From positions 682,001 to 746,000 of the forward strand of contig AP023052.1 of the NCBI GenBank assembly GCA_019703815.1: a stretch of 64,000 bases of DNA. The letters are read 5' to 3'. The position numbers and the translations under genes are program-made. How positions within the stretch are numbered: the first letter of the stretch is position 1; each line of letters begins with the position of its first letter. This stretch comes from Thaumasiovibrio occultus (lineage in GTDB: Bacteria; Pseudomonadota; Gammaproteobacteria; Enterobacterales; Vibrionaceae). A model generated the notes under the pieces. It was given only the letters and a program-made list of their open reading frames with translations, made no database searches and was not told where the DNA came from. Shown piece by piece: positions 47,471-60,513 of the stretch.

Positions 47471-48436
47471 TTATTTCACTTCTTCGCCTTTCGCTTGGAG
47501 ATCCGCATGGTACGACGAGCGTACAAACGGCCCACAAGCCGCGTGCGTAAAGCCAAGCTCTAGCGCGATTTCTTTTAGCTCATCAAACTCTTCAGGCGGC
47601 ACATAGCGCTCAACCGGCAAGTGATGGCGGCTTGGCGCCAAGTATTGGCCAAGCGTTAGCATAGTCACGCCATGCGCGCGCAGATCTTTCAGCACTTCGA
47701 CGATCTCTTCTTTGGTCTCGCCCAAGCCCATCATCAAACCTGATTTGGTCGGCACGTTTGGGTGCATTTCGCCAAATTTTTTCAACAGCTCCAGTGACCA
47801 CTTGTAGTTCGCGCCAGGGCGAACGCGGCGGTATAGTCGTGGTGCCGTTTCTAGGTTGTGGTTAAACACATCTGGTGGGCTGTCATTTAGGATTTCTAGT
47901 GCGCGATCCATACGGCCGCGAAAGTCTGGCACTAAGGTTTCGATCCGAATGTGCGGGCTCTTTTCACGAATTTCACGGGTACAATCCGCAAAGTGCTGTG
48001 CGCCGCCGTCACGTAGATCATCACGGTCAACCGAGGTGATCACCACGTACTTCAACTTCATATCAGAGATGGTTTGGCTTAGCTTCGCTGGCTCTTCCGC
48101 GCTCGGTGGCAGCGGGCGGCCATGGGCGACATCACAGAATGGGCAGCGACGCGTACAGATCGCACCAAGGATCATAAAGGTCGCGGTACCGTGATTAAAA
48201 CACTCTGCCAAGTTCGGACATGACGCTTCTTCACACACTGAGTGCAGTTTGTTTTTGCGCATGGCCGCTTTGATGTCTTGGATGCGTTGACTGTCTGCAG
48301 GCAGCTTGATTTTCATCCATTCCGGTTTGCGTAACACTTCTTTCGGCTCGTCGGCCAAGTGCTTAACAGGGATTAGTGCCATTTTATCGGCGTCGCGATA
48401 TTTGACGCCTTTTTCCATATCAATTGGCTTGCTCAT
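47471..48436 (-). CDS. lipA: Lipoyl synthase
   Basis: This 321-residue radical SAM enzyme inserts two sulfurs into protein-bound octanoyl groups. The auxiliary-cluster Cys residues are in [13 protein letters not shown], the radical SAM cluster in [13 protein letters not shown], and the C-terminal RSSYHAD carries the conserved Ser ligand. Length equals E. coli LipA (321). Its ATG overlaps the lipB stop by one base. In E. coli the two genes are neighbours but not overlapping. Confidence 0.98.
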   Translation of the reverse strand: MSKPIDMEKGVKYRDADKMALIPVKHLADEPKEVLRKPEWMKIKLPADSQRIQDIKAAMRKNKLHSVCEEASCPNLAECFNHGTATFMILGAICTRRCPFCDVAHGRPLPPSAEEPAKLSQTISDMKLKYVVITSVDRDDLRDGGAQHFADCTREIREKSPHIRIETLVPDFRGRMDRALEILNDSPPDVFNHNLETAPRLYRRVRPGANYKWSLELLKKFGEMHPNVPTKSGLMMGLGETKEEIVEVLKDLRAHGVTMLTLGQYLAPSRHHLPVERYVPPEEFDELKEIALELGFTHAACGPFVRSSYHADLQAKGEEVK

Positions 48437-49083
48437 TATTTATTGCTTTCCATTGTCCACACGGTTGACTCATAGCCGAGTAACGACGTGAAGTGATTAA
48501 CTAAAACAGGTTGAACATCTGAAAGAGTCGTGGGGCCATTCAGTGTCGTTACTTGGGTCATCTCCATTCCGGCGTAACCGCAAGGGTTGATACGCAAGAA
48601 GGGGGTAAGATCCATATTGACGTTCAATGCGAGCCCGTGAAACGAGCATCCTTTTCGGATCCGAAGACCAAGAGAGCAGATTTTCTTTTGGTCCACATAA
48701 ACACCGGGTGCATCAGGGCGAGCCGCAGACGTAATCCCCACGTCTGCCAAGGTCGCGATGACGGTATCTTCAATATACGTTACCAACTCGCGCACGCCTA
48801 GTTTACGGCGACGCAAATCAAGTAAAAAGTAAGCAACTAATTGGCCGGGTCCATGATAGGTGATTTGTCCGCCGCGATCGCTTTGGATCACCGGAATATC
48901 ACCCGGATTGAGCAGGTGCTCCGCTTTGCCGGCCTGTCCTTGGGTAAAAACCGGATTGTGCTCTACTAACCAAACTTCGTCGATGGTGTCCGCATCGCGC
49001 TGCTGAGTAAACGCGTGCATTGCCTCAAAAGTGGTTTGATAGTCGCAACGGCCCCAATTTTTAATAATGAGTTGGTTTTGCAC
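48436..49083 (-). CDS. lipB: Octanoyltransferase LipB
   Basis: This 215-residue enzyme transfers octanoate from ACP to lipoyl domains. The motif [20 protein letters not shown], the catalytic Lys in [13 protein letters not shown] and the catalytic Cys in [13 protein letters not shown] are all present. The start is GTG with AAAGGT upstream. It feeds lipA directly downstream and is preceded by a long non-coding gap. Confidence 0.97.
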   Translation of the reverse strand: MQNQLIIKNWGRCDYQTTFEAMHAFTQQRDADTIDEVWLVEHNPVFTQGQAGKAEHLLNPGDIPVIQSDRGGQITYHGPGQLVAYFLLDLRRRKLGVRELVTYIEDTVIATLADVGITSAARPDAPGVYVDQKKICSLGLRIRKGCSFHGLALNVNMDLTPFLRINPCGYAGMEMTQVTTLNGPTTLSDVQPVLVNHFTSLLGYESTVWTMESNK

Positions 49084-49481
49084 TGTTACTACCTTTAAGC
49101 GTTGAGCATGTCTGCGATGTTATTCTTGACTCGTGATGGAGTCGATAGCTGCAGACGCTGTGGTTCAGTGGCCCCAGTTCCTCTGTAAAGTCCGTCATGT
49201 TGGCGGGAGTCTTTGGCTACTTAGCGTTCTGATCAGTCAGATATTCTATAATGCAGCAAAGTTTACAGCGGGGTGTAAGGATCCGATTATACCGGATTTA
49301 TGACAGGATGCAGTAACAAGGAAGATGCAGAATTGGAATAAGTCAGTAACGTTCAGTTAAAAAACGCCGAATGCCTCGCGGTAGATGAAAAAAATGGTCA
49401 CCGAGGTGACCATTTTTGTGAGTGCGATAGCCCTAAAAGCGTAGGCTTTACGGGGACTTTACACTTAGCGATAGGCTCAGA
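49084..49481. other. Intergenic region ybeD-lipB
   Basis: This stretch contains the ybeD terminator (49388-49418) and the lipB promoter region. A TATAAT on the lipB strand at 49286-49291 could be the lipB -10, without a good -35. No ORF or RNA gene was recognised. Confidence 0.4.
49388..49418 (-). terminator. Terminator after ybeD
   Basis: AAAAATGGTCAC and GTGACCATTTTT form a 12-bp stem with a four-base loop, about 65 bases downstream of the ybeD stop. Confidence 0.88.
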
Positions 49482-49754
49482 TTACAATACCATTTTCACG
49501 TGTTCGATTTCGGCAAGCTCTTTATACAGAGTTTCTACTTGTTCAATCGATATCGCTTTAATCGTCACAGAGACGGAGTGGTAGTTTCCTTTCGGACTCG
49601 CTTTAACACGAGGCAGGTAATCACCTGGCGCATGACGCTGGATCACTTCAACCACCAAATCTGGTAGCTCTGGGTGAGGTGCGCCTACTGCTTTGTAGGT
49701 GAAAGAGCAAGGAAACTCGAGCAGATCGCGTAGCTTCGGCTGTTCTGGTTGCAT
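49482..49754 (-). CDS. ybeD: DUF493 family protein YbeD
   Basis: This 90-residue protein contains [20 protein letters not shown] and [15 protein letters not shown], matching YbeD/DUF493, a small ACT-like fold of unknown function. GGAG lies eight bases before the ATG. It sits between dacA and lipB as in E. coli and ends at its own terminator. Confidence 0.93.
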   Translation of the reverse strand: MQPEQPKLRDLLEFPCSFTYKAVGAPHPELPDLVVEVIQRHAPGDYLPRVKASPKGNYHSVSVTIKAISIEQVETLYKELAEIEHVKMVL

Positions 49755-49822
49755 AATGAACTCCAGCTAAGTTAAATCGGCGGGCATAGTAATCGCAATA
49801 CCCGCAGATCTCAATAGTAGTA

Positions 49823-50977
49823 TTAGCCGATCAGGTTCATGAAGAACATTTTGATACGGTCAACCAAACGGCTAAACCAGCTGCCTTGTTCCACTTCTTC
49901 CATGGTCACTAGCGGGTAAGTCGCGACAACCTCGTCACCCACTTTGTATTCTAGTGAACCGACTTCTTGGCCTTTGCTCAACGGCGCTTCAAGTGCACTG
50001 TTGATGGTAAAGCTTGCTTCGAGTTTAGCAACATCAGCGCGTGGCAGTGTAAGGAACACATCTTCTGTGATACCAAGATCAACAGATTCAGTTAGACCTA
50101 GCCATACGCGCTCGTTCGCAAGGATGTCGCCGGCTTTGTTTGGTGAAACGGTATCAAAGAAACGGAAACCGTAAGTAAGTAGACGCTTACTTTCTTGTTT
50201 ACGCGCTTCCATGCTTTCCGTACCCATCACAACCGCGATCAAGCGCATGTCGCCTTGGGTTGCTGTGCTGATCAGGCTGTAACCGGCTTTGCTGGTGTGA
50301 CCGGTTTTCAGACCGTCCACATTCATGCTTTCATCCCACAATAGGCTGTTACGGTTGTACTGGGTAATACCGTTGTAGGTGAACGATTTCTCTGAGTAAA
50401 CTTCGAATTCACTCGGTACGTCACGGATCAGCGCTTGAGTCAGGATCGCCATGTCGTACGGCGTTGAGTAGAGGTTGTCGTCATCCAAGCCGTGTGGGTT
50501 GGTGAAATGGGTGTTGGTCATACCTAAGTTTGCGGCCCAGCTGTTCATCAGCTGCACAAACGCATCGGTTGAGCCAGCAACGTGCTCTGCCATCGCGACA
50601 CACGCATCGTTACCTGATTGAATGATGATGCCGCGGTTTAGATCCGCTGCTTTCACAGTGGTACCGACTTCAATGAACATTTTTGATGAATCAGGGAAGT
50701 TACGCGCCCATGCGTTTTCGCTGATCACCACATCATCATCTAGAGAAATATTGCCTAGTTCGATTTCTTGACCAATAACGTAGCTGGTCATGACTTTGGT
50801 AAGGCTTGCAGGGTTCAAACGCACATTGCTTTTGCTTTCCGCAATAACGTGGCCTGAATGGTAATCCATCAGGATATAACCTTTCGCGTTAACGGATGGT
50901 GCATCTGGTGTAATAGCCGCGAGGCCAAAAGAGACAAAGTATAGCGCAGGAATAATACGCAAAGCTGATTTAAACAT
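49823..50977 (-). CDS. dacA: D-alanyl-D-alanine carboxypeptidase (PBP5-type)
   Basis: This 384-residue penicillin-binding protein trims the terminal D-Ala from peptidoglycan stem peptides. It has a signal peptide, the active-site SLTKVMTSYV (SxxK), IQSGNDACVAMAEHVAGS (SxN) and DGLKTGHTSKAGY (KTG). A C-terminal amphipathic helix (SRLVDRIKMFFMNLIG) anchors it to the inner membrane. E. coli PBP5 is 403 residues before processing. It lies between rlpA and ybeD as in E. coli. Confidence 0.95.
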   Translation of the reverse strand: MFKSALRIIPALYFVSFGLAAITPDAPSVNAKGYILMDYHSGHVIAESKSNVRLNPASLTKVMTSYVIGQEIELGNISLDDDVVISENAWARNFPDSSKMFIEVGTTVKAADLNRGIIIQSGNDACVAMAEHVAGSTDAFVQLMNSWAANLGMTNTHFTNPHGLDDDNLYSTPYDMAILTQALIRDVPSEFEVYSEKSFTYNGITQYNRNSLLWDESMNVDGLKTGHTSKAGYSLISTATQGDMRLIAVVMGTESMEARKQESKRLLTYGFRFFDTVSPNKAGDILANERVWLGLTESVDLGITEDVFLTLPRADVAKLEASFTINSALEAPLSKGQEVGSLEYKVGDEVVATYPLVTMEEVEQGSWFSRLVDRIKMFFMNLIG

Positions 50978-51440
50978 ATATAAGTCTTGTGATCTGTGTG
51001 AGTTAAAGCTTGCTTACTATATCAAATTCACTCAGAGACACTAGCGAAGATAGTAGGCAATTTATCAATGTTGGTGCTAGTTTGCGGTTAGCCACTCATG
51101 AATGCCGAGATTATATGCAATTGACGGTAAAATTGAAGGCACACTTTGGAACCAAGCCGAATTTTTCCTTATCTTGACATTGACCGGACAGCAGGACTCA
51201 GCCGCCCATACTGAACATCTGAGCTGATACGGTAAAGCCCGCAGATGAGGGTGGGCGTTTAAAACGGTGTGATTGAAGATGGGCTCGACTAAAAAAGCGG
51301 TAGGTCGAAAAGGTGATAGACCCCAAAGGTAAAAGCTTAAAAAGGCGATAGTTCAAAGCGCTGCATTGGAAACGATAAAAGGGGCAGATGCCCCTTTTAG
51401 GTAAGTGATTGCTCACGTTGTCGCTAATTGCACTATGACT
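50978..51440. other. Intergenic region rlpA-dacA
   Basis: This 463-base stretch holds the dacA promoter (a possible -10 TATAGT on the minus strand at 51016-51021) and the rlpA terminator at 51377-51398. The part from 51190 to 51370 is A/G-rich on the plus strand and has no convincing ORF. Confidence 0.4.
51377..51398 (-). terminator. Terminator after rlpA
   Basis: AAAAGGGGC and GCCCCTTTT pair around a four-base loop, about 45 bases past the rlpA stop. Confidence 0.8.
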
Positions 51441-52241
51441 TCACTGCGTTCTCGTTTTACGGGGCAGTTCAATGACATAAGCGCCGTTAAAGCCGGCATT
51501 TTCCGCCGCTTCCTGAGCAGATTTTGCGGCGAAGGCTGAGTCAAACGGCCCCATGCGGATGCGAAACAGTTTGTTATCTTGAAGCGCAAATGCTGAGGTA
51601 TCGAATTTTTCCGCGAGGCTTTTTGCGTTCGCCAATGGGGCATTGGGCTCGGTGACCGCAGCAACTTGAACGAAGTAATCTTTGTCGCTGATGATATGGG
51701 CTTCGTTGGCCGCCGGCTTATCGACGGTGATCACCTCAATCTTCACCGGGGCGGTACCGGTTTCAATCACGCCAATTTTGCGCGCCGCCGCGTAGCTTAA
51801 ATCAATGATCCGGCCTTGATGAAATGGCCCACGGTCGTTGACGCGCACGACCACAGATTGATTGTTGTTGAGGTTGGTCACCTTGACATAACTTGGTAGC
51901 GGCAAGGTTTTGTGAGCGGCCGTCATCGAGTACATGTCGTAGATTTCACCGTTAGAGGTGCGGTGGCCGTGAAACTTCTCGCCATACCACGAAGCGCGGC
52001 CTTCTTGAGTGAAACCTTCCGGGTCTTGGATGATTTCATAACGCTGACCGCGTAGGGTGTAGTTGCGGTTGCCCGACAAGCTGTAAGGCTCGTAGCGCGG
52101 CTGCGCATCAATTTGATGCACAACAGCAGGAATGAACTCGGGGGCGACGTCACTATCAATGGTATAGCGCTCGTCTGACTCTGGAGTAGTGGACTCACAG
52201 CCCACCAACGCCAACAGTAAAAAAGGTAAAATTTTGCGCAT
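51441..52241 (-). CDS. rlpA: Septal ring lytic transglycosylase RlpA
   Basis: This 266-residue lipoprotein has the lipobox LVGC and a double-psi beta-barrel domain (EGRASWYGEKFHGHRTSNGE, RVNDRGPFHQGRIIDLSYAA) with the catalytic-type Glu and Asp. A C-terminal SPOR domain (YFVQVAAVTEPNAPLANAKS) binds denuded septal glycan. RlpA of Pseudomonas is a lytic transglycosylase on such glycan; E. coli RlpA activity is less clear. Its start overlaps the rodA stop by one base. Confidence 0.93.
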   Translation of the reverse strand: MRKILPFLLLALVGCESTTPESDERYTIDSDVAPEFIPAVVHQIDAQPRYEPYSLSGNRNYTLRGQRYEIIQDPEGFTQEGRASWYGEKFHGHRTSNGEIYDMYSMTAAHKTLPLPSYVKVTNLNNNQSVVVRVNDRGPFHQGRIIDLSYAAARKIGVIETGTAPVKIEVITVDKPAANEAHIISDKDYFVQVAAVTEPNAPLANAKSLAEKFDTSAFALQDNKLFRIRMGPFDSAFAAKSAQEAAENAGFNGAYVIELPRKTRTQ

Positions 52242-53365
52242 TAGATCGCCTTTGACAACATCTTTCTGTGAGTATGGATCGACATTAATATGCCAAAGCC
52301 AGCCATCAGGGTAACCATGGAGGTCCCGCCGTAGCTGACCAGAGGAAGCGGTACACCCACGACAGGCAAAATACCGCTTACCATACCGATATTTACAAAA
52401 ATATAGACGAAAAAGCTCAAAATGATACTACCGGCCATCATTCGACCAAAAGCGGTCTGGGCGCGTGTGGCGAGGATCAGGCCGCGACCGATAATGAACA
52501 GGTAGATCAGCAGTAACATCATCACGCCAATCAGACCCCACTCTTCTGCAATCACCGCGAAAATGAAGTCGGTGTGACGCTCTGGCAGGAATTCCAACTG
52601 GGACTGAGTGCCTTGCAACCAACCTTTACCCATTAGACCGCCAGAGCCAATGGCGATTTTGGATTGAATAATATGGTAACCAGCACCTAGCGCATCTTTT
52701 TCCGGATCGAACAAGGTACGAACGCGGGTGCGTTGGTAATCGTGCATCAAGAAGAACCACAAGATCGGCAAGAAACCGGCCACGAGAACGCCCGCGCCGG
52801 TGATCAAACGCCAACTCATGCCAGAGAGGAACAACACGAAGATCCCTGAGGCGGCGATCAAAATCGAGGTGCCAAGATCGGGCTGTTTGGCGATCAAAAT
52901 CGTCGGGACGACCACCATCATTAAGGCGATCATCAGGTTGCGAAAGCTCGGTGGCAGTGGGTGGTTACCGATAAACCGCGCCGCCATTAATGGCACCGCC
53001 AGCTTCAGTAATTCAGAAGGCTGGAAACGGATAAAGCCTAAGTCGAGCCAACGCTGGGCTCCTTTGGATATTTCACCGAACAGCAATACCGCGATCAGCA
53101 GTAAAAGGCCGGCAAAATACATATAGGGTGACCAGGTTTCGTAATAGCGCGGTGGGATCTGAGCGAGAAAAATCATCACCGCGAATGCCAAGCCAATACG
53201 GAACAGTTGGCGCTCCATCATTGCCAGGCTTTGGCCGCTGGCACTCCACATCACGATCATACCAAAGCCACATAAAACGATCAGGCCAATGATCAGCGGC
53301 AAGTCCAAATGGAGGCGCTCAAAAAAGGACTTACGTTGTCCGGTTACTGATGACAGAGTACTCAT
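52241..53365 (-). CDS. rodA: Peptidoglycan glycosyltransferase RodA (MrdB)
   Basis: This 374-residue SEDS-family inner-membrane protein polymerises lipid II into glycan strands for cell elongation. About ten membrane segments are visible. SEDS signatures include [47 protein letters not shown] and [18 protein letters not shown]. coli RodA is 370 residues. Its ATG overlaps the mrdA stop by four bases, so it is coupled to its partner transpeptidase PBP2. Confidence 0.97.
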   Translation of the reverse strand: MSTLSSVTGQRKSFFERLHLDLPLIIGLIVLCGFGMIVMWSASGQSLAMMERQLFRIGLAFAVMIFLAQIPPRYYETWSPYMYFAGLLLLIAVLLFGEISKGAQRWLDLGFIRFQPSELLKLAVPLMAARFIGNHPLPPSFRNLMIALMMVVVPTILIAKQPDLGTSILIAASGIFVLFLSGMSWRLITGAGVLVAGFLPILWFFLMHDYQRTRVRTLFDPEKDALGAGYHIIQSKIAIGSGGLMGKGWLQGTQSQLEFLPERHTDFIFAVIAEEWGLIGVMMLLLIYLFIIGRGLILATRAQTAFGRMMAGSIILSFFVYIFVNIGMVSGILPVVGVPLPLVSYGGTSMVTLMAGFGILMSIHTHRKMLSKAI

Positions 53366-55278
53366 GGCTCATCTCGTTCTTCTAGCTCAGGTTCAACCAA
53401 TAGGTGGTCGAACACCTGACGTGCGACAGGGGCCGCGTTGGTACTACCCCCACCGGCGTTTTCTAATACCATCGACAGGACATATTTAGGATCATCGTAC
53501 GGGGCGAACGCGACATACAGTGCGTGGTCGCGTAGATGCTCTTCAATCTCGTCCGCGTTGTATTCCTGATCTTCTGCCAGACCAAAGACCTGAGCGGTAC
53601 CGGTTTTACCCCCTGCTTGGTAAGGCGTGCCTTCAAAGGCGCGGCGGGCCGTACCTCGAGGGCTGTGGTTAACCAAACGCATCCCGTTGAGCGCAATATC
53701 CCAAAACTCGTCTTTTACCCCGGTAATTGACGGGAACGGTCGAGGGATCACTTCTTCATTGCTGCCCGCAATATGGTTAAGAAGCTGCGGCGCTCTAACT
53801 TGGCCATGGTTGACCAGCACGCTAGTTGCTTTAGCTAACTGCATTGGTGTGGCGGTCCAGTAGCCTTGGCCGATCCCGATCGGAATGGTGTCACCTTTGT
53901 ACCAAGGGGTACGGTGGCGCGCCATTTTCCATTCACGGGTTGGCATGTTGGCCGAGCTTTCTTCAAAGATATCGATACCGGTGCGATCGCCGAAACCAAA
54001 CATGGTCATCCAATGGGATAGGCGATCAATCCCTAAATCGTAGGCGATTTGGTAATAGAAGGTATCGACGGACTCTTGGATCGCTTTGCTGATATCGACA
54101 ACGCCATGGCCCCAGCGTTTCCAGTCACGGAAGGCACGGGTGTTGGAGTCAGGAATGCGCCAGTAACCGGGGTCATTTCGCGTGGTGTCCGGGGTGATCA
54201 CTTCTTCATCCAGCGCGGCAACCGCAATATACGGTTTGACGGTGGATGCAGGTGGGTAGATCCCCAAGGTGACGCGGTTGACCAGCGGGTGGTTCACGTC
54301 ATTGAGCAGCGCGCTGTAGTTACGACTCGAGATCCCGTGAACAAACAGGTTCGGATCGTAACTTGGGCTAGAAACCATTGCCAAGACTTCGGCGTTGTCT
54401 GGGCTCATGATCACCATCGCGCCACGACGTGCCACTTGTTTCTCTTCGCCCGTCTCAGGATCGGTGACGGTTCTAGTGAGTAATTGCTGCACATACAGTT
54501 GTAAGTTGATATCAATGTTGAGGTAGATATCTTTCCCCGCGACTGGCGGCACATAGTTTAGCGTACGAATAACGCGACCGCGGCTGTTGACCTCAACTTC
54601 TTGATAGCCGGCTTGACCGTGCAAAATATCTTCGTAGTAACGCTCGATACCGAGCTTACCGATATCGCGGGTAGCGCGGTAATTGGTGAGTTTATCTTCG
54701 CGATCGAGACGCTCAAGATCGCTATCGTTGATCCGCGCGACATAGCCAAGGGCGTGGGTTAGTGCATCGCCAAACGGGTAATGGCGTTTAAGGTGCGCAC
54801 GAATTTCAACCCCGTCGAAGCGGTATTGATTCACGGAAAAACGGGCTACTTCTTCTTCGGTAAGCTGGGTACGTAACGGCACTGATTCGAAACGACGAGT
54901 TTGACGACGCTCGCGGTGGAAGCGTTCGATTTCTTGCTCCGTCAGAGGAATGTATTCTTGCACTGCCGCCAATGTGGCTTCAATGTCTTTAACTTGTTCG
55001 GGGATCACTTCGAGGGTGAAGACGGGCAGGTTTTCTGCCAATACGACGCCGTTACGGTCGTAGATCAGACCTCGGTTAGGTGCGACGGGCACCACTTTAA
55101 TGCGGTTTTTGTTCGAGCGGGTCGAGTAGTGATTAAATTGATTAACCTGAATATGGTACAAATTGGTCAGCAAGATCAGCATCATGACAATGATGCTGAA
55201 AAAGCAGAACAGGGCCCGCCGGAAGAAAAGGGCAGACTCTGCTGAATAGTCACGAATCTGAGTTCGCTTGTGTAACAT
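53362..55278 (-). CDS. mrdA: Penicillin-binding protein 2 (MrdA)
   Basis: This 638-residue monofunctional transpeptidase crosslinks peptidoglycan during elongation. A single N-terminal membrane helix ([20 protein letters not shown]) precedes the pedestal domain ([20 protein letters not shown]). The transpeptidase domain has [13 protein letters not shown] (SxxK), [10 protein letters not shown] (SxD) and [12 protein letters not shown] (KTG). E. coli PBP2 is 633 residues. It forms the mrdA-rodA-rlpA operon, with rlmH and rsfS just upstream. Confidence 0.97.
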   Translation of the reverse strand: MLHKRTQIRDYSAESALFFRRALFCFFSIIVMMLILLTNLYHIQVNQFNHYSTRSNKNRIKVVPVAPNRGLIYDRNGVVLAENLPVFTLEVIPEQVKDIEATLAAVQEYIPLTEQEIERFHRERRQTRRFESVPLRTQLTEEEVARFSVNQYRFDGVEIRAHLKRHYPFGDALTHALGYVARINDSDLERLDREDKLTNYRATRDIGKLGIERYYEDILHGQAGYQEVEVNSRGRVIRTLNYVPPVAGKDIYLNIDINLQLYVQQLLTRTVTDPETGEEKQVARRGAMVIMSPDNAEVLAMVSSPSYDPNLFVHGISSRNYSALLNDVNHPLVNRVTLGIYPPASTVKPYIAVAALDEEVITPDTTRNDPGYWRIPDSNTRAFRDWKRWGHGVVDISKAIQESVDTFYYQIAYDLGIDRLSHWMTMFGFGDRTGIDIFEESSANMPTREWKMARHRTPWYKGDTIPIGIGQGYWTATPMQLAKATSVLVNHGQVRAPQLLNHIAGSNEEVIPRPFPSITGVKDEFWDIALNGMRLVNHSPRGTARRAFEGTPYQAGGKTGTAQVFGLAEDQEYNADEIEEHLRDHALYVAFAPYDDPKYVLSMVLENAGGGSTNAAPVARQVFDHLLVEPELEERDEP

Positions 55279-55284
55279 CAGCGG

Positions 55285-55755
55285 TTATTCCCTGTGATAC
55301 GGATGATTAGCGGTAATACTCCACGCACGGTACAGGCTTTCAGCCATTACCACTCGCACGAGTGGGTGCGGGAGCGTTAACGGGGACAGCGACCAACTTT
55401 GATCGGCTGCCGCTTTACACGCGGGTGCTAACCCTTCTGGGCCGCCGATCAAGATAGACACATCGCGGCCATCCAGTTTCCAGCTTTCCAGTTGTTGTGC
55501 GAGATCCTCGGTATCCCAGCGTTTTCCCGGGATATCGAGTGTGACAATTCGATTGCCTTTGGGGATAGCAGCCAGCATGGCTTCGCCTTCTTTCGCCAGA
55601 ATACGCGCGATGTCAGCGTTTTTACCTCGCTTACCGGCGGAGATTTCGACCAACTCTAATGGCATATCCTTAGGAAAGCGGCGGCTATATTCTTTATAGC
55701 CTTCTTCCACCCATTTCGGCATTTTGGTGCCGACGGCAATCAATTGTATTTTCAT
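55285..55755 (-). CDS. rlmH: 23S rRNA pseudouridine1915 N3-methyltransferase RlmH
   Basis: This 156-residue SPOUT enzyme methylates pseudouridine 1915 in helix 69 of 23S rRNA. The SAM-binding knot motif is [20 protein letters not shown], followed by [20 protein letters not shown], the family C-terminus. Length is close to E. coli RlmH (155). It lies six bases before mrdA and seven bases after rsfS. Confidence 0.97.
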   Translation of the reverse strand: MKIQLIAVGTKMPKWVEEGYKEYSRRFPKDMPLELVEISAGKRGKNADIARILAKEGEAMLAAIPKGNRIVTLDIPGKRWDTEDLAQQLESWKLDGRDVSILIGGPEGLAPACKAAADQSWSLSPLTLPHPLVRVVMAESLYRAWSITANHPYHRE

Positions 55756-55762
55756 GCAGAAA

Positions 55763-56080
55763 TCAGCTCCACAGTTTTTCCAGTTGGTACATCTGGCGCG
55801 CGGAGTCTTGCATGATGTGTAGCATTACACTACCCATATCAACGATAACCCACTCTGCATCATCAGCGCCACTCACGCCAAATGGAGGGTAGTCGATAGC
55901 TTTACTTTCTTTTTCTACGTGATCAGCGATTGATGCAACATGACGGTTTGAGTTACCTGTACAGATCACCATAACTTCGGTGATGCTTGATTTACCGCGT
56001 ACGTCCAGTGTCACGATATCTACCGCTTTCATGTCATCTGCTTTATCGACAATAAAATCCTGAAGTTCTTGTACTTGCAA
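55763..56080 (-). CDS. rsfS: Ribosomal silencing factor RsfS
   Basis: This 105-residue protein binds L14 and blocks subunit joining under starvation. It matches the family at [20 protein letters not shown] and [13 protein letters not shown]. The start is an unusual TTG: GAGGT lies five bases upstream on the minus strand, and the N-terminus then matches E. coli RsfS; no closer ATG fits. In E. coli nadD lies upstream between rsfS and holA, but here only about 100 non-coding bases separate it from holA. Confidence 0.95.
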   Translation of the reverse strand: MQVQELQDFIVDKADDMKAVDIVTLDVRGKSSITEVMVICTGNSNRHVASIADHVEKESKAIDYPPFGVSGADDAEWVIVDMGSVMLHIMQDSARQMYQLEKLWS

Positions 56081-56181
56081 GGGGGACCTCTGTTGGTTAC
56101 TTAATCATTTAGTTGGTGGCCTTGGTTAACCACCCCGAGTATAGCCTGAGCGCAGGAAGCGAAGGAGTATATCACCGCCTC

Positions 56182-57207
56182 CTAATTGGGCAAGTCGATC
56201 ATCGACAGGCCGCACATGCCCAAAGAAAAATGCAGGATTTTCGGCCATACATTGTGCTCAAAGCTGGTTTTTACCTGCATTTCTAAAGCGGCAAGCTCAC
56301 TGATCAAGGCAATGGTACGCGCGCGCGTTAAACGCTGCAGGGCGCCTTGATAGAGTGGGCGACGTTGTTGCCAGATCCCTAAGCGTTCAAAGGCCCCTTG
56401 CGGATGACCATTCGTCGCGATGGCTTCTTGCAATTGGTTGAGTTCAAACAGTACTTTCTGCACGGTGCGCAAAATGATCACCGCTTCCACCCCTTCGGCT
56501 TGTTGCTGTTTCAACACATGCGCGACACGGTTGGTTTGGCCGGCCAAAATAGCATCCACCAGTTGGAAAGGGGTGAAGTGATTGTGGCGGCTCAGCGCTT
56601 CAGTCAGCCTGACCACGGTTAGTTGGCCATCGGGGTAGAGTAGAGCCAGTTTCTCAATGCTTTGCGCCAGCGCCAGTAAGTTGCCCTCATGCCATTGCGC
56701 TAACATTTGAATAGACTCGCGGTCGGCGCGGAGGTTCACCATTTGACAGCGTCTTTCTACAAAACGTGGCAGGTGTGTCACTTCTGGGGTGTTGCAAGGG
56801 ACCCACAGGCCATTTTGCGTTAGGGCTTTAAACCATTTGGCGTTTTCTTGCGCCTTGGTGGCGCGAGGGCCTATTAAGATCAGCAAAATATCGTCATGGA
56901 GCAGTTCAGCTAGCGCTAGCAGTTGCTTGGCAATCGTCGCGTTAACGCCGCTGTCCGGCAGCTCCAAGATCAGGATCTGACGCTGGGAGAACAAGCTCAG
57001 TGCTTGGCAGCAGTCAAACACTTCATTCCAATCAAGTTGGTTGTTAACGGTGAAGTAATGCTTTTCTTCAAAGCCTTGGGTACGAGCCAGTTGCACGATG
57101 GCATCATTGCTTTCAATTTTGAGCAACGGCTCGTTGCCAAACAGGAGATAGCTTTGTTGCAGCGACTTCTCTAGCCGAGTGGCTAACTGCTCAGGAAAGA
57201 CGCGCAT
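56182..57207 (-). CDS. holA: DNA polymerase III delta subunit
   Basis: This 341-residue clamp-loader subunit opens the beta clamp. Its start RVFPEQLATRLEKSLQQSYLLFGNEPLL is typical of HolA. The AAA-like fold, without Walker motifs as expected for delta, and the C-terminal collar domain follow. E. coli HolA is 343 residues. It begins five bases after lptE and ends in a gap where nadD would be expected. Confidence 0.95.
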   Translation of the reverse strand: MRVFPEQLATRLEKSLQQSYLLFGNEPLLKIESNDAIVQLARTQGFEEKHYFTVNNQLDWNEVFDCCQALSLFSQRQILILELPDSGVNATIAKQLLALAELLHDDILLILIGPRATKAQENAKWFKALTQNGLWVPCNTPEVTHLPRFVERRCQMVNLRADRESIQMLAQWHEGNLLALAQSIEKLALLYPDGQLTVVRLTEALSRHNHFTPFQLVDAILAGQTNRVAHVLKQQQAEGVEAVIILRTVQKVLFELNQLQEAIATNGHPQGAFERLGIWQQRRPLYQGALQRLTRARTIALISELAALEMQVKTSFEHNVWPKILHFSLGMCGLSMIDLPN

Positions 57208-57212
57208 AGCAA

Positions 57213-57731
57213 TTACTCGTTTTCATCCGCTTCTTCATACAGGGTATTCAGGCGAGCTAATTGGCGCATGATTTGTGAGGCAGCTTGCTCGCGCATCTCA
57301 TTTTCAACCATGTCACGCTCGACTTGTTTTGCCAACGCGGTTTGCGGGTTATCGAGGAAGTTACGGTTCACTGTGGTTGACAGGTTCAGCGTCGGCTTAT
57401 CGGCAACCGTTATGGTGTAGTTCACCACGTAAGTCAGTTCATACTCAGCGCGGCGGCTGTTTTGATACAGAGACAGCGTACGTTCGTCAATCGACTCGTT
57501 AGTGATATGCAGATGAGGAACGTCGGCGCTTGGCGAGACTTTTTCAACGCCGTAAAGCGGGAATTGATTCGTGAGAATGCGGCCAATGGCACTGTATTTA
57601 TCGAAAGCGCTTACGGAGATGTGCGAGGCTTCATCCGGTAAGAGAAAATCAGAGCGCAGACTGAATCCGCAACCGGAGAGCAGCGAGGCGAGAAGAGCAA
57701 GAAAACCGAATCGGCGCAGTAGTGTGGACAT
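57213..57731 (-). CDS. lptE: LPS-assembly lipoprotein LptE
   Basis: This 172-residue outer-membrane lipoprotein plugs the LptD barrel for LPS export. The signal peptide TLLRRFGFLALLASLLSGC ends in a lipobox, then GFSLRSDFLLPDEASHISV starts the LptE fold. The ATG at 57731 is chosen because it starts the lipoprotein signal and has GGGAG upstream; a longer frame adds 21 unsupported residues. Order leuS-lptE-holA matches E. coli. Confidence 0.93.
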   Translation of the reverse strand: MSTLLRRFGFLALLASLLSGCGFSLRSDFLLPDEASHISVSAFDKYSAIGRILTNQFPLYGVEKVSPSADVPHLHITNESIDERTLSLYQNSRRAEYELTYVVNYTITVADKPTLNLSTTVNRNFLDNPQTALAKQVERDMVENEMREQAASQIMRQLARLNTLYEEADENE

Positions 57732-57776
57732 CACCCAATCACTCCCTTTTGATTTAATAAGGTTTGATTCAACGTA

Positions 57777-57803
57777 AAACAGCGGGTGAATCACCCGCTG
57801 TTT
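57777..57803 (-). terminator. Hairpin between leuS and lptE
   Basis: AAACAGCGGGTGA and TCACCCGCTGTTT form a nearly perfect stem between the leuS stop and the lptE start. It may be a weak terminator or attenuator that lowers downstream expression. Confidence 0.55.
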
Positions 57804-57817
57804 GTCGTACTTGAAGC

Positions 57818-60439
<2,622 letters not shown>

Positions 60440-60513
60440 TTAATCGGCATAGAATAACTAAAGGAGCGGGTGTCAACAAGTGCGCGAGTGCGAACAAATG
60501 GGAGGGATGTGGT

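Noticed and set aside
51196-51416. 72-residue reading frame in the rlpA-dacA gap
   Set aside because: It overlaps the rlpA terminator, has no ribosome-binding site and resembles no known family.
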